Shown here: in pieces, positions 53,829 to 62,930 of the stretch
Layout: each line of letters begins with the position of its first letter
How positions within the stretch are numbered: position 1 is the stretch's first letter
Made by a program: the position numbers and the translations under genes
Assembly: GCA_000171835.1 (NCBI GenBank)
Contig: ABHC01000005.1
Location: forward strand, 170,999 to 234,998
From: an alpha proteobacterium BAL199
Lineage (GTDB): Bacteria; Pseudomonadota; Alphaproteobacteria; Thalassobaculales; Thalassobaculaceae
Reading direction: 5' to 3'
Length of the DNA stretch: 64,000 nt
Notes under the pieces: model-generated
The model's input: only the letters and a program-made list of their open reading frames with translations
Databases searched by the model: none
What the model was told of the DNA's origin: nothing

Positions 53829-54848
53829 TTAAATATACTTGGTCAAGCTCAGGTTACGCAAGAGCGCGGTCGTCTGAAATGACGACTCCAACTGGGCCTG
53901 CAGCGTCTGGAAAAGGCTCACGGCTTCGTAGGCATCGACGTCCTCAATATCGAGAACCTGCGTTTCGAGCAGCGTAAGCCCTTCCCGGTGCGCCTCCAGA
54001 TTGGTCTCCAACTGGGCCCCGATCACACCGTTCTGACCAACCATATCGTTGATCAGATCAAACGCCGCCTCAACTTTGCCGAGTCCCCAGGTCACCAGGG
54101 CCTGATACTCTGTATCGTCACCGGCTTGGAAGTTGGCATTGGCAAACGCGTACAGAACCTCGAACACTTCCTCGAAAGCGTCGTCGTTGCCGAGCTCTCC
54201 GAAGCTGACGTCCACGCCCTTGTCGATCCGCGCCTGCAGGGAACCTGGCGCCGGCGCGGTCACATTGTTCCAGTTCGCATCGGTCGAGAAGAAGTCCTCC
54301 ACGAACGCAATGACATCCGTGGCGCCGGCACCCGCCGACAGCGCTGGCTGCCCTGGACCAAGTGCACCGAAGACGTGCGCTGCGTATGCCGCTTTCGAAG
54401 CCGTTGCCGACAGCAGTGGCTGGGTATCCGTGTCGGCCCCATTGAACAGAAACTGTCCGCCGGATGTCTGGTTCAACAAATTTGTCAGCTGATCAATCGC
54501 GGCGTTGGCGTATGTCGCCAGGGCCAACGACGAATTGTCGAACAGGCCCTCGACCTGTTCGTACATTTTCTTCCGCAGATCCTGGGTAATATCGGTGAAC
54601 GTCACAAGAGAGGCGTCAATCGTTGTCGTCTTCACCTTCGTGTTGTTGATGGTGTCGACATAGGATTGCACGCTGGTTCTCTGCTCTTTCAGGGACACCA
54701 GCAACCGGACATCCTGCCCACTGAACCCGCTGTAGACCTGCGACTTCTTGCCCGTCGAGATCTGCTGTTGTGCATCCGCAATCTTCCGCTGGATCGACGT
54801 GATCGAATTGTCAATCCTGAGGTTCTGAGTGACGGTTGAGATACGCAT
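53829..54848 (-). CDS. flgL: flagellar hook-filament junction protein FlgL
   Basis: The 339-residue protein has the flagellin-type N-terminus (DNSITSIQRKIADAQQQISTGKK) and C-terminal helix (QTLQAQLESSFQTTALLRNLSLTKYI) with a middle domain. The position just after flgK (20-base gap) supports FlgL rather than a third flagellin. It is the second junction protein between hook and filament. Confidence 0.9.
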   Translation of the reverse strand: MRISTVTQNLRIDNSITSIQRKIADAQQQISTGKKSQVYSGFSGQDVRLLVSLKEQRTSVQSYVDTINNTKVKTTTIDASLVTFTDITQDLRKKMYEQVEGLFDNSSLALATYANAAIDQLTNLLNQTSGGQFLFNGADTDTQPLLSATASKAAYAAHVFGALGPGQPALSAGAGATDVIAFVEDFFSTDANWNNVTAPAPGSLQARIDKGVDVSFGELGNDDAFEEVFEVLYAFANANFQAGDDTEYQALVTWGLGKVEAAFDLINDMVGQNGVIGAQLETNLEAHREGLTLLETQVLDIEDVDAYEAVSLFQTLQAQLESSFQTTALLRNLSLTKYI

Positions 54849-54868
54849 GTCAGTGACCTCTCAAAGCC

Positions 54869-56299
54869 TCAGCGGATCGCGCCAAGGAGTTCGTCAAGCG
54901 CCTGCTGGACCGAGCTGAGCACCCGGGCCGACGCGGCGAAGGCCGCCTCTAGCTGGATCAGGCTCGCCAACTCCTCATCAAGGTTTACCCCACTGTCGTC
55001 AGTCAGACGCTCGCTCAGCAGGTTCCGAACCTGATCCTGGAACTGCAGCTGGCTCTCGTAGTCGGCTGCCTGGTTGGCCTGGTAGCTGATGAACTGGGCG
55101 GCGAACTCCTCAAGCGTCGATGACGCGGTGTTGAGGCCAGTGACCGCGGTGAACACCTGCTTGGTATCGAACATGTCGATGATCGCGAGGGGCAGCGAGG
55201 AATCGCTCACCCCCGACGAAGCAAAGGTACCGCCGGTGCCGTCACGCAACTCGGCGCCGGTCACCGTACTGCGAACCTGTATCACCGCCGCGAATCCGGC
55301 CGCCGCTCCAGGAATCGCATCGGCCGCGTCCGTAAACAGATCCAGATCGGCGGTGGTGGCGCCGACCGTGATCGCGTCAAACTGCTCAGCCAGTTCGAAG
55401 GCCAGTGAATCCAACTGGCTCTGGGCCAGCGGCAATGTGGTATCGCGAAGCTGCAGCAAGCCTGAAACGGTCCCGCCGGAAAACGAGTTGGTGATCGAGA
55501 ACGGTGCCATGAACCCGTTGTCGAGCATGACATCGTTGAGCACCGATCCGGCCGAAACGGTGGTCGAAGCGACGAAGGTCAGGGTTACCGCTTCCTGATC
55601 GAGCAGAAACTGGCTGTCGCCGGTCAGGATCGCGATCTTTCCGTCTGGCCGCTCGAAGGTCTTGATGTCCATCTGCTCGGACAGCTTCGAGATCCAGACG
55701 TCGCGTTGGTCCTCAAGATCGGCTGTCGACTCGCCGGCGGCCTTGCGTGACCCGATCTCGGCATTCAGCGATTGGACGTTCTGCAGTGCCTGGTTGATGA
55801 TATCGACTGAATCCTCGACACGCAGGTCTGCCTCGGCGCGCAGCGCTTGAAGTCTGGCCGACAGATTGTTCAAGGTCAGCGCCACTTCCTGGGCGGCCGA
55901 AATCACATCGTTCTGCGCGGTGGACTGGTCGGGATTGGTCGCCAGCGCCTGGAACTTGGTCTTAAGGTCAGTGATCTTCGAAGAGATCGAACTGTTGTCT
56001 TCCGGGCGCCCGAACTCGAGCTCGAAACGGGCAAGGAAGTCATCCAGGATAGTCAGCTTCTCGACGACCGAAGTCTGCTCCCGTACGTCGCGCTGCAACT
56101 GCGCGTTCACGTTACGGGTAACCTGCTCGACCAGGACCAGGCCCCCGCGGCCATCCACGACCCGTGTCGATGTCTCCTGGGTTTTGCGGGTATAGCCTTC
56201 GACGCTGGCGCTTGCGATGTTCCGCGAGGCGACGTCGATCTTGGCCTGGGCCGCCGCGATGCCGCTTGAAGCACTGTAGATGGCGTTGAGCAATGACAT
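54869..56299 (-). CDS. flgK: flagellar hook-associated protein FlgK
   Basis: The 476-residue protein starts with the FlgK signature (IYSASSGIAAAQAKIDVASRNIASASVEGYTRK) and ends with LASLIQLEAAFAASARVLSSVQQALDELL. The middle part is typical of alphaproteobacterial FlgK. A sigma-54 type site lies at 56353-56368. It is cotranscribed with flgL. Confidence 0.94.
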   Translation of the reverse strand: MSLLNAIYSASSGIAAAQAKIDVASRNIASASVEGYTRKTQETSTRVVDGRGGLVLVEQVTRNVNAQLQRDVREQTSVVEKLTILDDFLARFELEFGRPEDNSSISSKITDLKTKFQALATNPDQSTAQNDVISAAQEVALTLNNLSARLQALRAEADLRVEDSVDIINQALQNVQSLNAEIGSRKAAGESTADLEDQRDVWISKLSEQMDIKTFERPDGKIAILTGDSQFLLDQEAVTLTFVASTTVSAGSVLNDVMLDNGFMAPFSITNSFSGGTVSGLLQLRDTTLPLAQSQLDSLAFELAEQFDAITVGATTADLDLFTDAADAIPGAAAGFAAVIQVRSTVTGAELRDGTGGTFASSGVSDSSLPLAIIDMFDTKQVFTAVTGLNTASSTLEEFAAQFISYQANQAADYESQLQFQDQVRNLLSERLTDDSGVNLDEELASLIQLEAAFAASARVLSSVQQALDELLGAIR

Positions 56300-56352
56300 C
56301 GACGTTCCTCGGCTTCGAACGCGCTAGGTTTCCAAGCGCGTACTTCTAGACA

Positions 56353-56368
56353 GGCAAATATCGAGCCA
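56353..56368 (-). promoter_or_regulatory. sigma-54 promoter before flgK
   Basis: On the minus strand TTGGCTCGATATTTGC has GG and GC exactly 10 bases apart, with one change in the -24 box (CTC for CAC). It lies about 60 bases before flgK, in the 95-base gap after flaF. Confidence 0.7.
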
Positions 56369-56394
56369 ACGGACGCCGAACATCAGCGCCGATG

Positions 56395-56769
56395 CTACCC
56401 GACCATGCTTTGCGGTTCCGGCTTCAGGCCAGCCATGATCTGGCGGTTGATCAGGATCAGGTCGTCCAACGGCGCGTTGGTGTCGATCACCAACTGTGTT
56501 TCCTTCATCACGAACAACGCCAAGCTGGCGATCCCGCCCTTCAATTGCTGTGGCAGGCCGTTGTCCGGATGGTTGAGATCCGCGAGGAAGACCCCCCAGA
56601 CCTTTTCGTTGCGCAGAATCGCGTTCAGCCGTTCCTGCAGCGTCGCCATTCCGTCGCGCGCCTTGATCAGCGCGCCCGTCACCTGCGCGAGCAGTCGGTA
56701 TTCCAGGTCGCGACCGTTCTGGGTTGCCACCGCTCCTTGCGTGCGGCGATAGGCACCATAACCCTGCAT
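56395..56769 (-). CDS. flaF: flagellar biosynthesis regulator FlaF, copy 1
   Basis: The 124-residue helical protein has the FlaF pattern (YGAYRRTQGAVATQNGRDLEYRLLAQVTGALIKA, then GGIASLALFVMKETQLVIDTNAPLDDLILINRQIMAGL). FlaF binds flagellin and promotes its secretion in Caulobacter. It lies 75 bases behind a flagellin gene, which suggests a dedicated pair. A second copy is at 60041-60472. Confidence 0.87.
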   Translation of the reverse strand: MQGYGAYRRTQGAVATQNGRDLEYRLLAQVTGALIKARDGMATLQERLNAILRNEKVWGVFLADLNHPDNGLPQQLKGGIASLALFVMKETQLVIDTNAPLDDLILINRQIMAGLKPEPQSMVG

Positions 56770-56844
56770 TCCCCTACCCTCCGCTTGGTTCGCCGGTCAT
56801 CGCCGGTCAGCCGGTCTCTGCTCCGCCGATCACGTCGACCGCGA

Positions 56845-57666
56845 TTACTGGAACAGTCCGAGCAGGATCTGCGGCGCCTGGTTGGCAATGCCCAGCACCT
56901 GCACGCCAAGCTGTTGGCGGACCTGTAGGGCCGTGAGGCGAGCCGATTCGCGTGCCATGTCGGCGTCGACGATGTTGCCGAGACCTTCTTCGGTCGCGTC
57001 GGTGATTTCTTCGAGGAACGTGGTCTGGAGCTCAAGCGCCCGAGCCTCCGCGCCGAGCGAGCCAAGCGCCGTGTTCACGACGGACTGGAGGTCGGTGAAT
57101 TCCGAGGACAGGACCGCCTGCGCCAGGGTCGCGCTGCCGAACGAAGAACCGGCAAGCGCCAAAACCTGGGTGCGCAGATCCTGGAAGGTTAGCGTGAGCG
57201 TGCCGCCATTGATGTTCGACAGGGTATTGACGTTCGACGATGAGCTGTCGAGCAGGTTCACCCCGTTGAATACGGCGTTGTCGATAAAGTTCGCCGCCTG
57301 CGACAGCAGCTGGGCGAAATCTTCCTCCAGGATCAAGCGCTGAGTGGTGGTAATGCCCTCGTTGGACATTTCCGTCAGCTTCTGGCGAACCGTCTGGAGA
57401 AGGTCGGAGATGCTGGTGGTACCGGCGATCGCGACTTTGGCGATGCCCTTGGCGTTGTTCAGTCCCTGAACCACCGCGCCGAGTGCTTTGATGTCACCCC
57501 GGATGCCCTGGGCGATCGCAAAGTTCGACGCGTCGTCGATCGCACCCGTAACCTTGAGGCCAGTCGACACACGGTTCTGCGTGACATCCAGGGAACGGTT
57601 CGTCCGCTCCAGATTACGCAGAGCGATGAGTGCGCCTGGGTTCGTGAGGATTGAATTGTTCGCCAT
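56845..57666 (-). CDS. flagellin, copy 1
   Basis: The 273-residue protein has the conserved N- and C-terminal flagellin helices (LERTNRSLDVTQNRVSTGLKVTGAIDDASNFAIAQGIRGD to LTALQVRQQLGVQVLGIANQAPQILLGLFQ) with only a short middle and no variable outer domain. This short form is usual in alphaproteobacteria. It is closely similar to the copy at 62931-63755. A sigma-54 type site and an inverted repeat lie upstream. Confidence 0.95.
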   Translation of the reverse strand: MANNSILTNPGALIALRNLERTNRSLDVTQNRVSTGLKVTGAIDDASNFAIAQGIRGDIKALGAVVQGLNNAKGIAKVAIAGTTSISDLLQTVRQKLTEMSNEGITTTQRLILEEDFAQLLSQAANFIDNAVFNGVNLLDSSSSNVNTLSNINGGTLTLTFQDLRTQVLALAGSSFGSATLAQAVLSSEFTDLQSVVNTALGSLGAEARALELQTTFLEEITDATEEGLGNIVDADMARESARLTALQVRQQLGVQVLGIANQAPQILLGLFQ

Positions 57667-57770
57667 GGTCCCGTTCCTTCGTCAACGTTCTGTCGACCCA
57701 ATCCCGGTTCTTTGGTTCTTCCCACCTTCACAATCGGCGGGAACCGGTAGAGGTCTGTCGAAGCGGATGG

Positions 57771-57786
57771 CGCAAGCTCTGGGCCA
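57771..57786 (-). promoter_or_regulatory. sigma-54 promoter before flagellin copy 1
   Basis: On the minus strand TGGCCCAGAGCTTGC has the -24 GG and -12 GC 10 bases apart, about 105 bases before the flagellin start. Confidence 0.65.
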
Positions 57787-57847
57787 GACCGACAAAGAAC
57801 AGGTAGTCAGTTGATTTTACATAATATTTACTCCAGACACTAAACGC

Positions 57848-57873
57848 GTGAACCAATAGCCGCATCGGTTCAC
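57848..57873. repeat. inverted repeat before flagellin copy 1
   Basis: GTGAACCAAT and ATCGGTTCAC are 10-base arms with one mismatch around a six-base centre. A similar repeat with the same AACCGA core lies before the other flagellin gene. Confidence 0.5.
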
Positions 57874-58071
57874 GGCAGGAATTGCCGCGCCAACCTGGAA
57901 AAAACCGCCGGGTCGAACTGTCGATCAGACCGCCCAAAGACGGCGCCGACGGAGATAACTGTCGTGGATTGAGCGAGGATGCCACCCGGCCAAGCCGGTA
58001 TTCCTCAAGCTACAGCGAGCCTGGATGAAGAGGTCATCCGTCGCGCGTGCAGGCGGCGAAGCGCCCGATCG

Positions 58072-60024
58072 TCAGAACTGACCTTTCAGGAAGTCAGCCA
58101 GAATCCGACTGCCGCCGGCGCCTGCCCGCTGGGCGTTGAATGGCTGGTCCTTAGCCAGAGCCGGCCTCATATTCGAGAAGAAGAAATCCCGGCCATCGGA
58201 AATTCGGTTGAAGCTCTGTGCCATTCGGATGGTCGGAGTGCCAACCGCAGCCGAAAACGCACAATTGGCCGTTCGGGCTGCCACGACCACATCGAATGCA
58301 GCGAGCAGCGCCAGAAGCTCGTCGATGTCATTCCACAGGTCGATACCGTCAATCTGCTGAATTTCGACGCTCTCGGCCTCCTTGAGGCGGTCGATCTCAG
58401 GCTGGATATCGCCGTGCATCAGGTTGACGAATGTACAGCCGGGTGTCCGGAACACCGGCGCCCAGTCCAGGATGTCGGCGTGATGCCGGGCGCGAAACCG
58501 GGTCATTAGTGCACTGCGCCACACCACGCCGACCGTTCGGTTCGGCCGGAACCGATCCAAAACCGCACGCCAGTGCTCAACACGCTCCGGCACCGGCCTC
58601 AAATAGCCGCCGGCCGACGACGGAGCCGTACGTTCGGTGCGAAAGAACCGCGGCAGGCTGCCCGCGTACACCACATGCCGTAGATCGTGATGGGCGACCA
58701 AGTCAGCATAGTCGAAGTATTGTCCAAGCGAATCACCTGGAACCAATTGCCGGGCAACTACCGTCACACTCGGAAAGGTCCGTGCCATCACCGAGACAAT
58801 GCGCGGATCGACCTCGACTACGACCGGAACCTTCACCGCAGCCAGCAGGTCGGGCAGGCAACTCAGGAAGATCACCTCGTCGCCGACGCCCTGCTCTGAA
58901 GCGACCAGCAGCGCACCGCTTTCGGTCCCGGGGCCAAGCCAGGGGGAAGGCACGGCCAGGCGCGGTCGAAACACTCGACGCTCAATCCGCATCTCGTGGA
59001 GATCCCAGGCCCGCGGAAGGTCACCGATGACAAATTCGACCTCTGCGAGGACATATCCGATGTCGGCGTTGCCTGGATGAACCAGCAGCCCGCGCCGACA
59101 CGCGGTCCTCGTCAGCGACAGCCGGTCGCATTGAAAGCCCGCATTGACCAGAGCGTGCATCGCCGACGCGCGCGCGGGGTCCAGCACAATGGCTCGCTGT
59201 GCCGCGTCGAGAGCCGCCTCAGGCTCGGAGCCTCGATGCAGTTCCGAGCTAAGGTTGGCCCACAATCGACCATCCGTTGGCTTCAGAGCGACCGCCCGCC
59301 GGGCCCACGGTACGAATCCGTCACCCTCCAGCACCGGGCCCCGACCGCTGGTCAGGCCCGCGTACAACTCGTACACAGCAGGTGCCTGGACGATGCCGGT
59401 ACGGGCAGCGCGCAGGGCACCTTCAAAGTCGCCCGTGCCGGATCGGGCAGCAACCAAGTGCAGCCAGATCTCCGGATGCTGCGGCTGCAACCGGCGAGCC
59501 GGCTCCAGAAGCCGAAGCGCCTCGTCAAATCGAAGCAGCGCGTTCATGACGGCGCCGCGGCGGACATGGGCCTCAAACGACCCCGGTTGCACGGCAAGTG
59601 CGCGGTCGCACCAGCTCAGCGCGATGTCCGGATCGCCGTCCTCCGACCACAGCGTGGCGATGTTGACGACGGGTTCCGCCAATCGAGGATCGATCAAAGC
59701 CGCTCTACGGAATGTCCGTTCCGCGGAACGGCGCTGCCCGAGCGCCTTCAGAATTGCGCCAAAACGATTCTGAGTCGCTGCGGCAAGCGGCCGGTATGCG
59801 AGGGATCGGCCGACAAGATCGACCGCCCTGGCATTGTCACCAAGTTGGTGGTGGAGCGTTCCATAGAAGTCGAGGACGTCGGGGTGCTTGGGCATCTGTC
59901 GGAGCAGATCACCGTACAGCCGGGCGGCCTCGGCGAACCGGCCCGCGACATGCAGTCCGACTGCGTCGTTGAATATCTTGAGGAGCCGGGATCCGCGATC
60001 ACCGTGCTTGGAGCCGGTTGTCAC
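58072..60024 (-). CDS. TPR protein with glycosyltransferase-like C-terminal half, copy 1
   Basis: The 650-residue protein has about eight TPR units in its first 330 residues and a C-terminal GT-B-like half with LLVASEQGVGDEVIFLSCLPDLL and VVVAARTANCAFSAAVGTPTIRM. TPR plus glycosyltransferase architecture beside flagellin, flaF and flbT resembles FlmG, the flagellin glycosyltransferase of Caulobacter. I prefer the GTG at 60024, which follows AAGAGG; a GTG at 60087 would overlap flaF by 47 bases. The sugar is unknown. Confidence 0.78.
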   Translation of the reverse strand: MTTGSKHGDRGSRLLKIFNDAVGLHVAGRFAEAARLYGDLLRQMPKHPDVLDFYGTLHHQLGDNARAVDLVGRSLAYRPLAAATQNRFGAILKALGQRRSAERTFRRAALIDPRLAEPVVNIATLWSEDGDPDIALSWCDRALAVQPGSFEAHVRRGAVMNALLRFDEALRLLEPARRLQPQHPEIWLHLVAARSGTGDFEGALRAARTGIVQAPAVYELYAGLTSGRGPVLEGDGFVPWARRAVALKPTDGRLWANLSSELHRGSEPEAALDAAQRAIVLDPARASAMHALVNAGFQCDRLSLTRTACRRGLLVHPGNADIGYVLAEVEFVIGDLPRAWDLHEMRIERRVFRPRLAVPSPWLGPGTESGALLVASEQGVGDEVIFLSCLPDLLAAVKVPVVVEVDPRIVSVMARTFPSVTVVARQLVPGDSLGQYFDYADLVAHHDLRHVVYAGSLPRFFRTERTAPSSAGGYLRPVPERVEHWRAVLDRFRPNRTVGVVWRSALMTRFRARHHADILDWAPVFRTPGCTFVNLMHGDIQPEIDRLKEAESVEIQQIDGIDLWNDIDELLALLAAFDVVVAARTANCAFSAAVGTPTIRMAQSFNRISDGRDFFFSNMRPALAKDQPFNAQRAGAGGSRILADFLKGQF

Positions 60025-60040
60025 GGCTCGCCTCTTCACG

Positions 60041-60472
60041 TCAGACGGATTGGTCCGGGGCCGCGAGTTGGGAATCTTCGGACGCACCCTCGCGCGCCGA
60101 CAGATTCGGATTCAAACCACGCATGATGGCTCGATTGACGGCGATCAGCGCATCGATATCGCCCTCGCCGGAAGTGACCAACGCCGTCTCGCGGGTAACC
60201 CAGATACCGAGGCTAACGATTGCGGCACGCAACTCTCGGGGCAGCATGTTGCCCTCGGTGCCGACGTCTTCGACGAACGCGTCCCAAACCTGATTGTTCC
60301 AGTTCAGCGCATCCATGATCTGCGCCATCCGTCGAGGATCACGGTTGGAGCCCTCGCGAAGCTCTTTCGACTTCATCAGGCCCGACGTCACCTGCGCGAG
60401 CAGCCGGTACTCGACATCTCGAGGAGCCGCTGTCTGCTTAATCGTGCGCTTGTAGGCATCATATTTTGACAT
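60041..60472 (-). CDS. flaF: flagellar biosynthesis regulator FlaF, copy 2
   Basis: The 143-residue protein has the same FlaF pattern as copy 1 (YDAYKRTIKQTAAPRDVEYRLLAQVTSGLMKSKE, then RELRAAIVSLGIWVTRETALVTSGEGDIDALIAVNRAIMRGLNPN) with an extra acidic tail. It lies seven bases after flbT. FlaF and FlbT act in opposite directions on flagellin in Caulobacter. Confidence 0.9.
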   Translation of the reverse strand: MSKYDAYKRTIKQTAAPRDVEYRLLAQVTSGLMKSKELREGSNRDPRRMAQIMDALNWNNQVWDAFVEDVGTEGNMLPRELRAAIVSLGIWVTRETALVTSGEGDIDALIAVNRAIMRGLNPNLSAREGASEDSQLAAPDQSV

Positions 60473-60479
60473 TGGACAC

Positions 60480-60929
60480 TCAGCGGTCGTCGTGAGCGGC
60501 TTCCAGCGCAGTCAGATCGGGGCTTGCACCTCGGTCCTGTGCATACGCCAGCACCTCAGTTTCATAGCCTATCAATGCTTTACAAGTCTTTAACGCACGA
60601 TAGTATTTTGCGGCGTTCACGTCCTGTACAATGTGCAGGAGCGTCTTTCGAACCTGATTGAACGACGTCGCCTCCATAAAATCTTCAATCAGACGGATAA
60701 AGGTCGGGTAGTATTGTTTGGAGTCTTGATCGTCCAGATACATCAAAAGGATTGAAAAATAGATCCGTTTCGCCGGCGTATTTGCCTCTTCCTCTTGAAT
60801 GATGTCTTTTCCGAGAAGTATCGTGGCTTCATTTTGCAAAATCAGCGAGGCGCCCTTGTTCCCGGCGACCATAACGGCCCCGTTCACAACGAACTTCTCA
60901 CCCGGCTTGATGTTGACCTTGAGCGGCAT
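60480..60929 (-). CDS. flbT: flagellar biosynthesis repressor FlbT
   Basis: The 149-residue protein has the FlbT core (LKVNIKPGEKFVVNGAVMVAGNKGASLILQNEATILLGKDII, then YFSILLMYLDDQDSKQYYPTFIRLIEDFM). In Caulobacter FlbT acts on the flagellin mRNA leader and lowers its stability. It is the first gene of the flbT-flaF-glycosyltransferase run and is divergent from the second TPR/glycosyltransferase gene. Confidence 0.94.
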   Translation of the reverse strand: MPLKVNIKPGEKFVVNGAVMVAGNKGASLILQNEATILLGKDIIQEEEANTPAKRIYFSILLMYLDDQDSKQYYPTFIRLIEDFMEATSFNQVRKTLLHIVQDVNAAKYYRALKTCKALIGYETEVLAYAQDRGASPDLTALEAAHDDR

Positions 60930-61002
60930 GGAGTAAGTGTCGCATTGACCCCCGCTCTGTCAAGCTGAGCCCATTGGCCGATCTCTCGCAGGTCGAACCG
61001 TC

Positions 61003-62841
61003 GTGGCGGTGATCGCCGACATCCTGGCGCGCGCGCTCCTCGCCCATCGCGTTGGGAACATCGAGGCAGCATCAGCCGGATACCGCGAAATTCTAGCGGC
61101 CTCCCCCCTTCATCCACGTGCCAACCATCTGCTCGGTTTTGCGCTTCTTCAACAAGGCTCGCCCGCCGATGCGGAGCCATTGTTGGCAACGGCGCTCCGC
61201 CGGACGCCAACATCCGCCGAGGCGTGGAGCCATCTTGGCCTCGCGCAGTTCGCGCTCAAACGCCTGAACCGCGCGGAATCATCGCTGCGTCGAGCTTTAA
61301 TGATTCGTCCCTCGTTGCTCGACGCGAACGAGTGCCTGGTCCGGATCACTCTCGATAAGAACCCACGTAGAACGATACGAATCGCTCGCCGAACCGTGAC
61401 GCTTGCACCGATGCGGGCAGCCGGATGGCACAGCCTTGGACTAGCTTGCGCGCGCCGGCGCGCCGACGCTCCAGCGCCGGATGACGCCCAGGCCAACATA
61501 CGACGTTCGATCGTGATCGACCCGACCGACGGATCGGCCGCCACGGACCTGACCGATATGCTTCGGTCGCACCGCACCGCTCGGTCGGCCAGCCGAATCG
61601 GTCTTTGGGCGCTGTGTCTGAATCCGGGGTCGGCCGCTGCCCGTGTCGCCGTGTCGGCCGTCCATCTGGATCTCGACCGGATCGATGCGGCCGACCGGAC
61701 TGCGCGCAGTGCCGCAGTGTTGGCCCCGGGGACCGCAAACGCCTATGGGAATCGCGCGCAGTGCCACTATCGCTTGGCGCGTTTCGACCGAGCCATCGTT
61801 GACGGCACTCGCGCCGCCGCGGCAGCCCCCGAGGATCCTCAGATTCTAGCGAATCTCGGGAGCTACCATCTGGCGGTCGGTAACCTGGTCGACGGCTGGC
61901 GACTTTTTGGACATCGGAAGACCGGCCGGGCAATCGCGCGGTCTCCGCACCTGCCCGGACCGCAGTGGACCGGCGAGTTGAGCGCCCGATTGCTGGTGCT
62001 CGCCGAACAGGGCCTCGGCGATGAGATCCTGTTCGCATCGTGTTGGCCCGATCTCGCCGATGCGGTTCGGCGCAACCGCTTGTCGGCGGTCCGCGTGGAA
62101 ATTGATCCCCGACTGCGGGGACTCGCCGAACGGTCCTTTCCGGAGCTTGAATGGCTTGATCGCAACCGAACCGCCGGACCTGCCAACGGCGCCCGTCGCT
62201 CGATCGAGTTCGCAGCGACGCATTGGATTGCCGCAGGTGACTTGCCGACGGTTTTCCGCCGCGAGCAGGACGCCTTTCCGACATCCGCAGGCTATCTCAT
62301 TCCTGACCCAGACCGTGTCAATGAGTTCCGCCGCTGGCTGGACGCCGAGGCTCCCGGCCAGCGCCGGATGGGGCTGTGCTGGCGTTCGGGTCTAACGACC
62401 GAGGACCGCGTCAAGTACTACCCGGAACTGTCGGATTGTCGACCACTGCTCCACGCGCGCGGGCTGCGAATCGTTATCTTGCAATACGATGACTGCGCTG
62501 CCGAAGTCACGGCACTCGATCCGGCGATGCAAACTTCGATCTTGTTCCCACCGGATCTCGACCGGCGTGACGACCTGGACGGCGCGGCCGCGCTGATGGC
62601 AGCGCTCGACGGCGTCGTCTCGGCGCAGACGGCCGTGCAAGCCCTGGCGGGTGCGGTCGGCGCACAGACCCTGGGATTCGACCTAGCGCCGACCTGGGTC
62701 GAACTCGGCCAGGCACGATCACCATGGTATCCGTCAATGACCAACCTGCATCGACAGAGTGACGAAACCTGGGAACAGTTGATGCAGCGTGTTGCCGATC
62801 ACGCCTTGCGCAGCGATGGTCCGACGGCATCCGGCCGCTGA
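61003..62841 (+). CDS. TPR protein with glycosyltransferase-like C-terminal half, copy 2
   Basis: The 612-residue protein has TPR units over about 1-290 and a GT-B-like half (LLVLAEQGLGDEILFASCWPDLADAV, then DGVVSAQTAVQALAGAVGAQTLGFDL). It is a paralogue of the gene at 58072-60024. The start is a GTG with a second in-frame GTG six bases later and no clear ribosome site. It lies between flbT (divergent) and a flagellin gene (convergent). A role in flagellin glycosylation is inferred. Confidence 0.76.
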   Translation: MAVIADILARALLAHRVGNIEAASAGYREILAASPLHPRANHLLGFALLQQGSPADAEPLLATALRRTPTSAEAWSHLGLAQFALKRLNRAESSLRRALMIRPSLLDANECLVRITLDKNPRRTIRIARRTVTLAPMRAAGWHSLGLACARRRADAPAPDDAQANIRRSIVIDPTDGSAATDLTDMLRSHRTARSASRIGLWALCLNPGSAAARVAVSAVHLDLDRIDAADRTARSAAVLAPGTANAYGNRAQCHYRLARFDRAIVDGTRAAAAAPEDPQILANLGSYHLAVGNLVDGWRLFGHRKTGRAIARSPHLPGPQWTGELSARLLVLAEQGLGDEILFASCWPDLADAVRRNRLSAVRVEIDPRLRGLAERSFPELEWLDRNRTAGPANGARRSIEFAATHWIAAGDLPTVFRREQDAFPTSAGYLIPDPDRVNEFRRWLDAEAPGQRRMGLCWRSGLTTEDRVKYYPELSDCRPLLHARGLRIVILQYDDCAAEVTALDPAMQTSILFPPDLDRRDDLDGAAALMAALDGVVSAQTAVQALAGAVGAQTLGFDLAPTWVELGQARSPWYPSMTNLHRQSDETWEQLMQRVADHALRSDGPTASGR

Positions 62842-62875
62842 AGCCTGGCTGCATCTCGAATGACAGGCAATAAAA

Positions 62876-62902
62876 GAGCCGGGCGACTGGGTCGCCCGGC
62901 TC
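62876..62902. terminator. intrinsic terminator after flagellin copy 2
   Basis: GAGCCGGGCGAC and GTCGCCCGGCTC form a 12-bp stem around a three-base loop. On the minus strand it is followed by TTTTATT, 29 bases after the flagellin stop. It can also serve the convergent glycosyltransferase gene. Confidence 0.9.
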
Positions 62903-62930
62903 AAAAGTAGTCGCGTCAGTCCGGCGAAGT

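Larger units (their letters stand above)
57667..58071. other. flagellin copy 1 upstream region
   Basis: No protein gene is supported in these 405 bases. It contains the sigma-54 type site (57771-57786), an AT-rich stretch with TTTA-CATAATA-TTTA (57816-57830), an inverted repeat (57848-57873) and the tail of the glycosyltransferase-like gene at its right end. The rest is featureless. Confidence 0.65.

Noticed and set aside
58996..60126. 376-codon plus-strand open frame over the TPR/glycosyltransferase gene
   Set aside because: It is a shadow of the TPR frame, with no domain and no start context.
60975..60990. Possible sigma-54 site before the second TPR/glycosyltransferase gene
   Set aside because: GG-N10-GC spacing is present, but the -12 box is CTCGC and the predicted transcript start would nearly coincide with the start codon.
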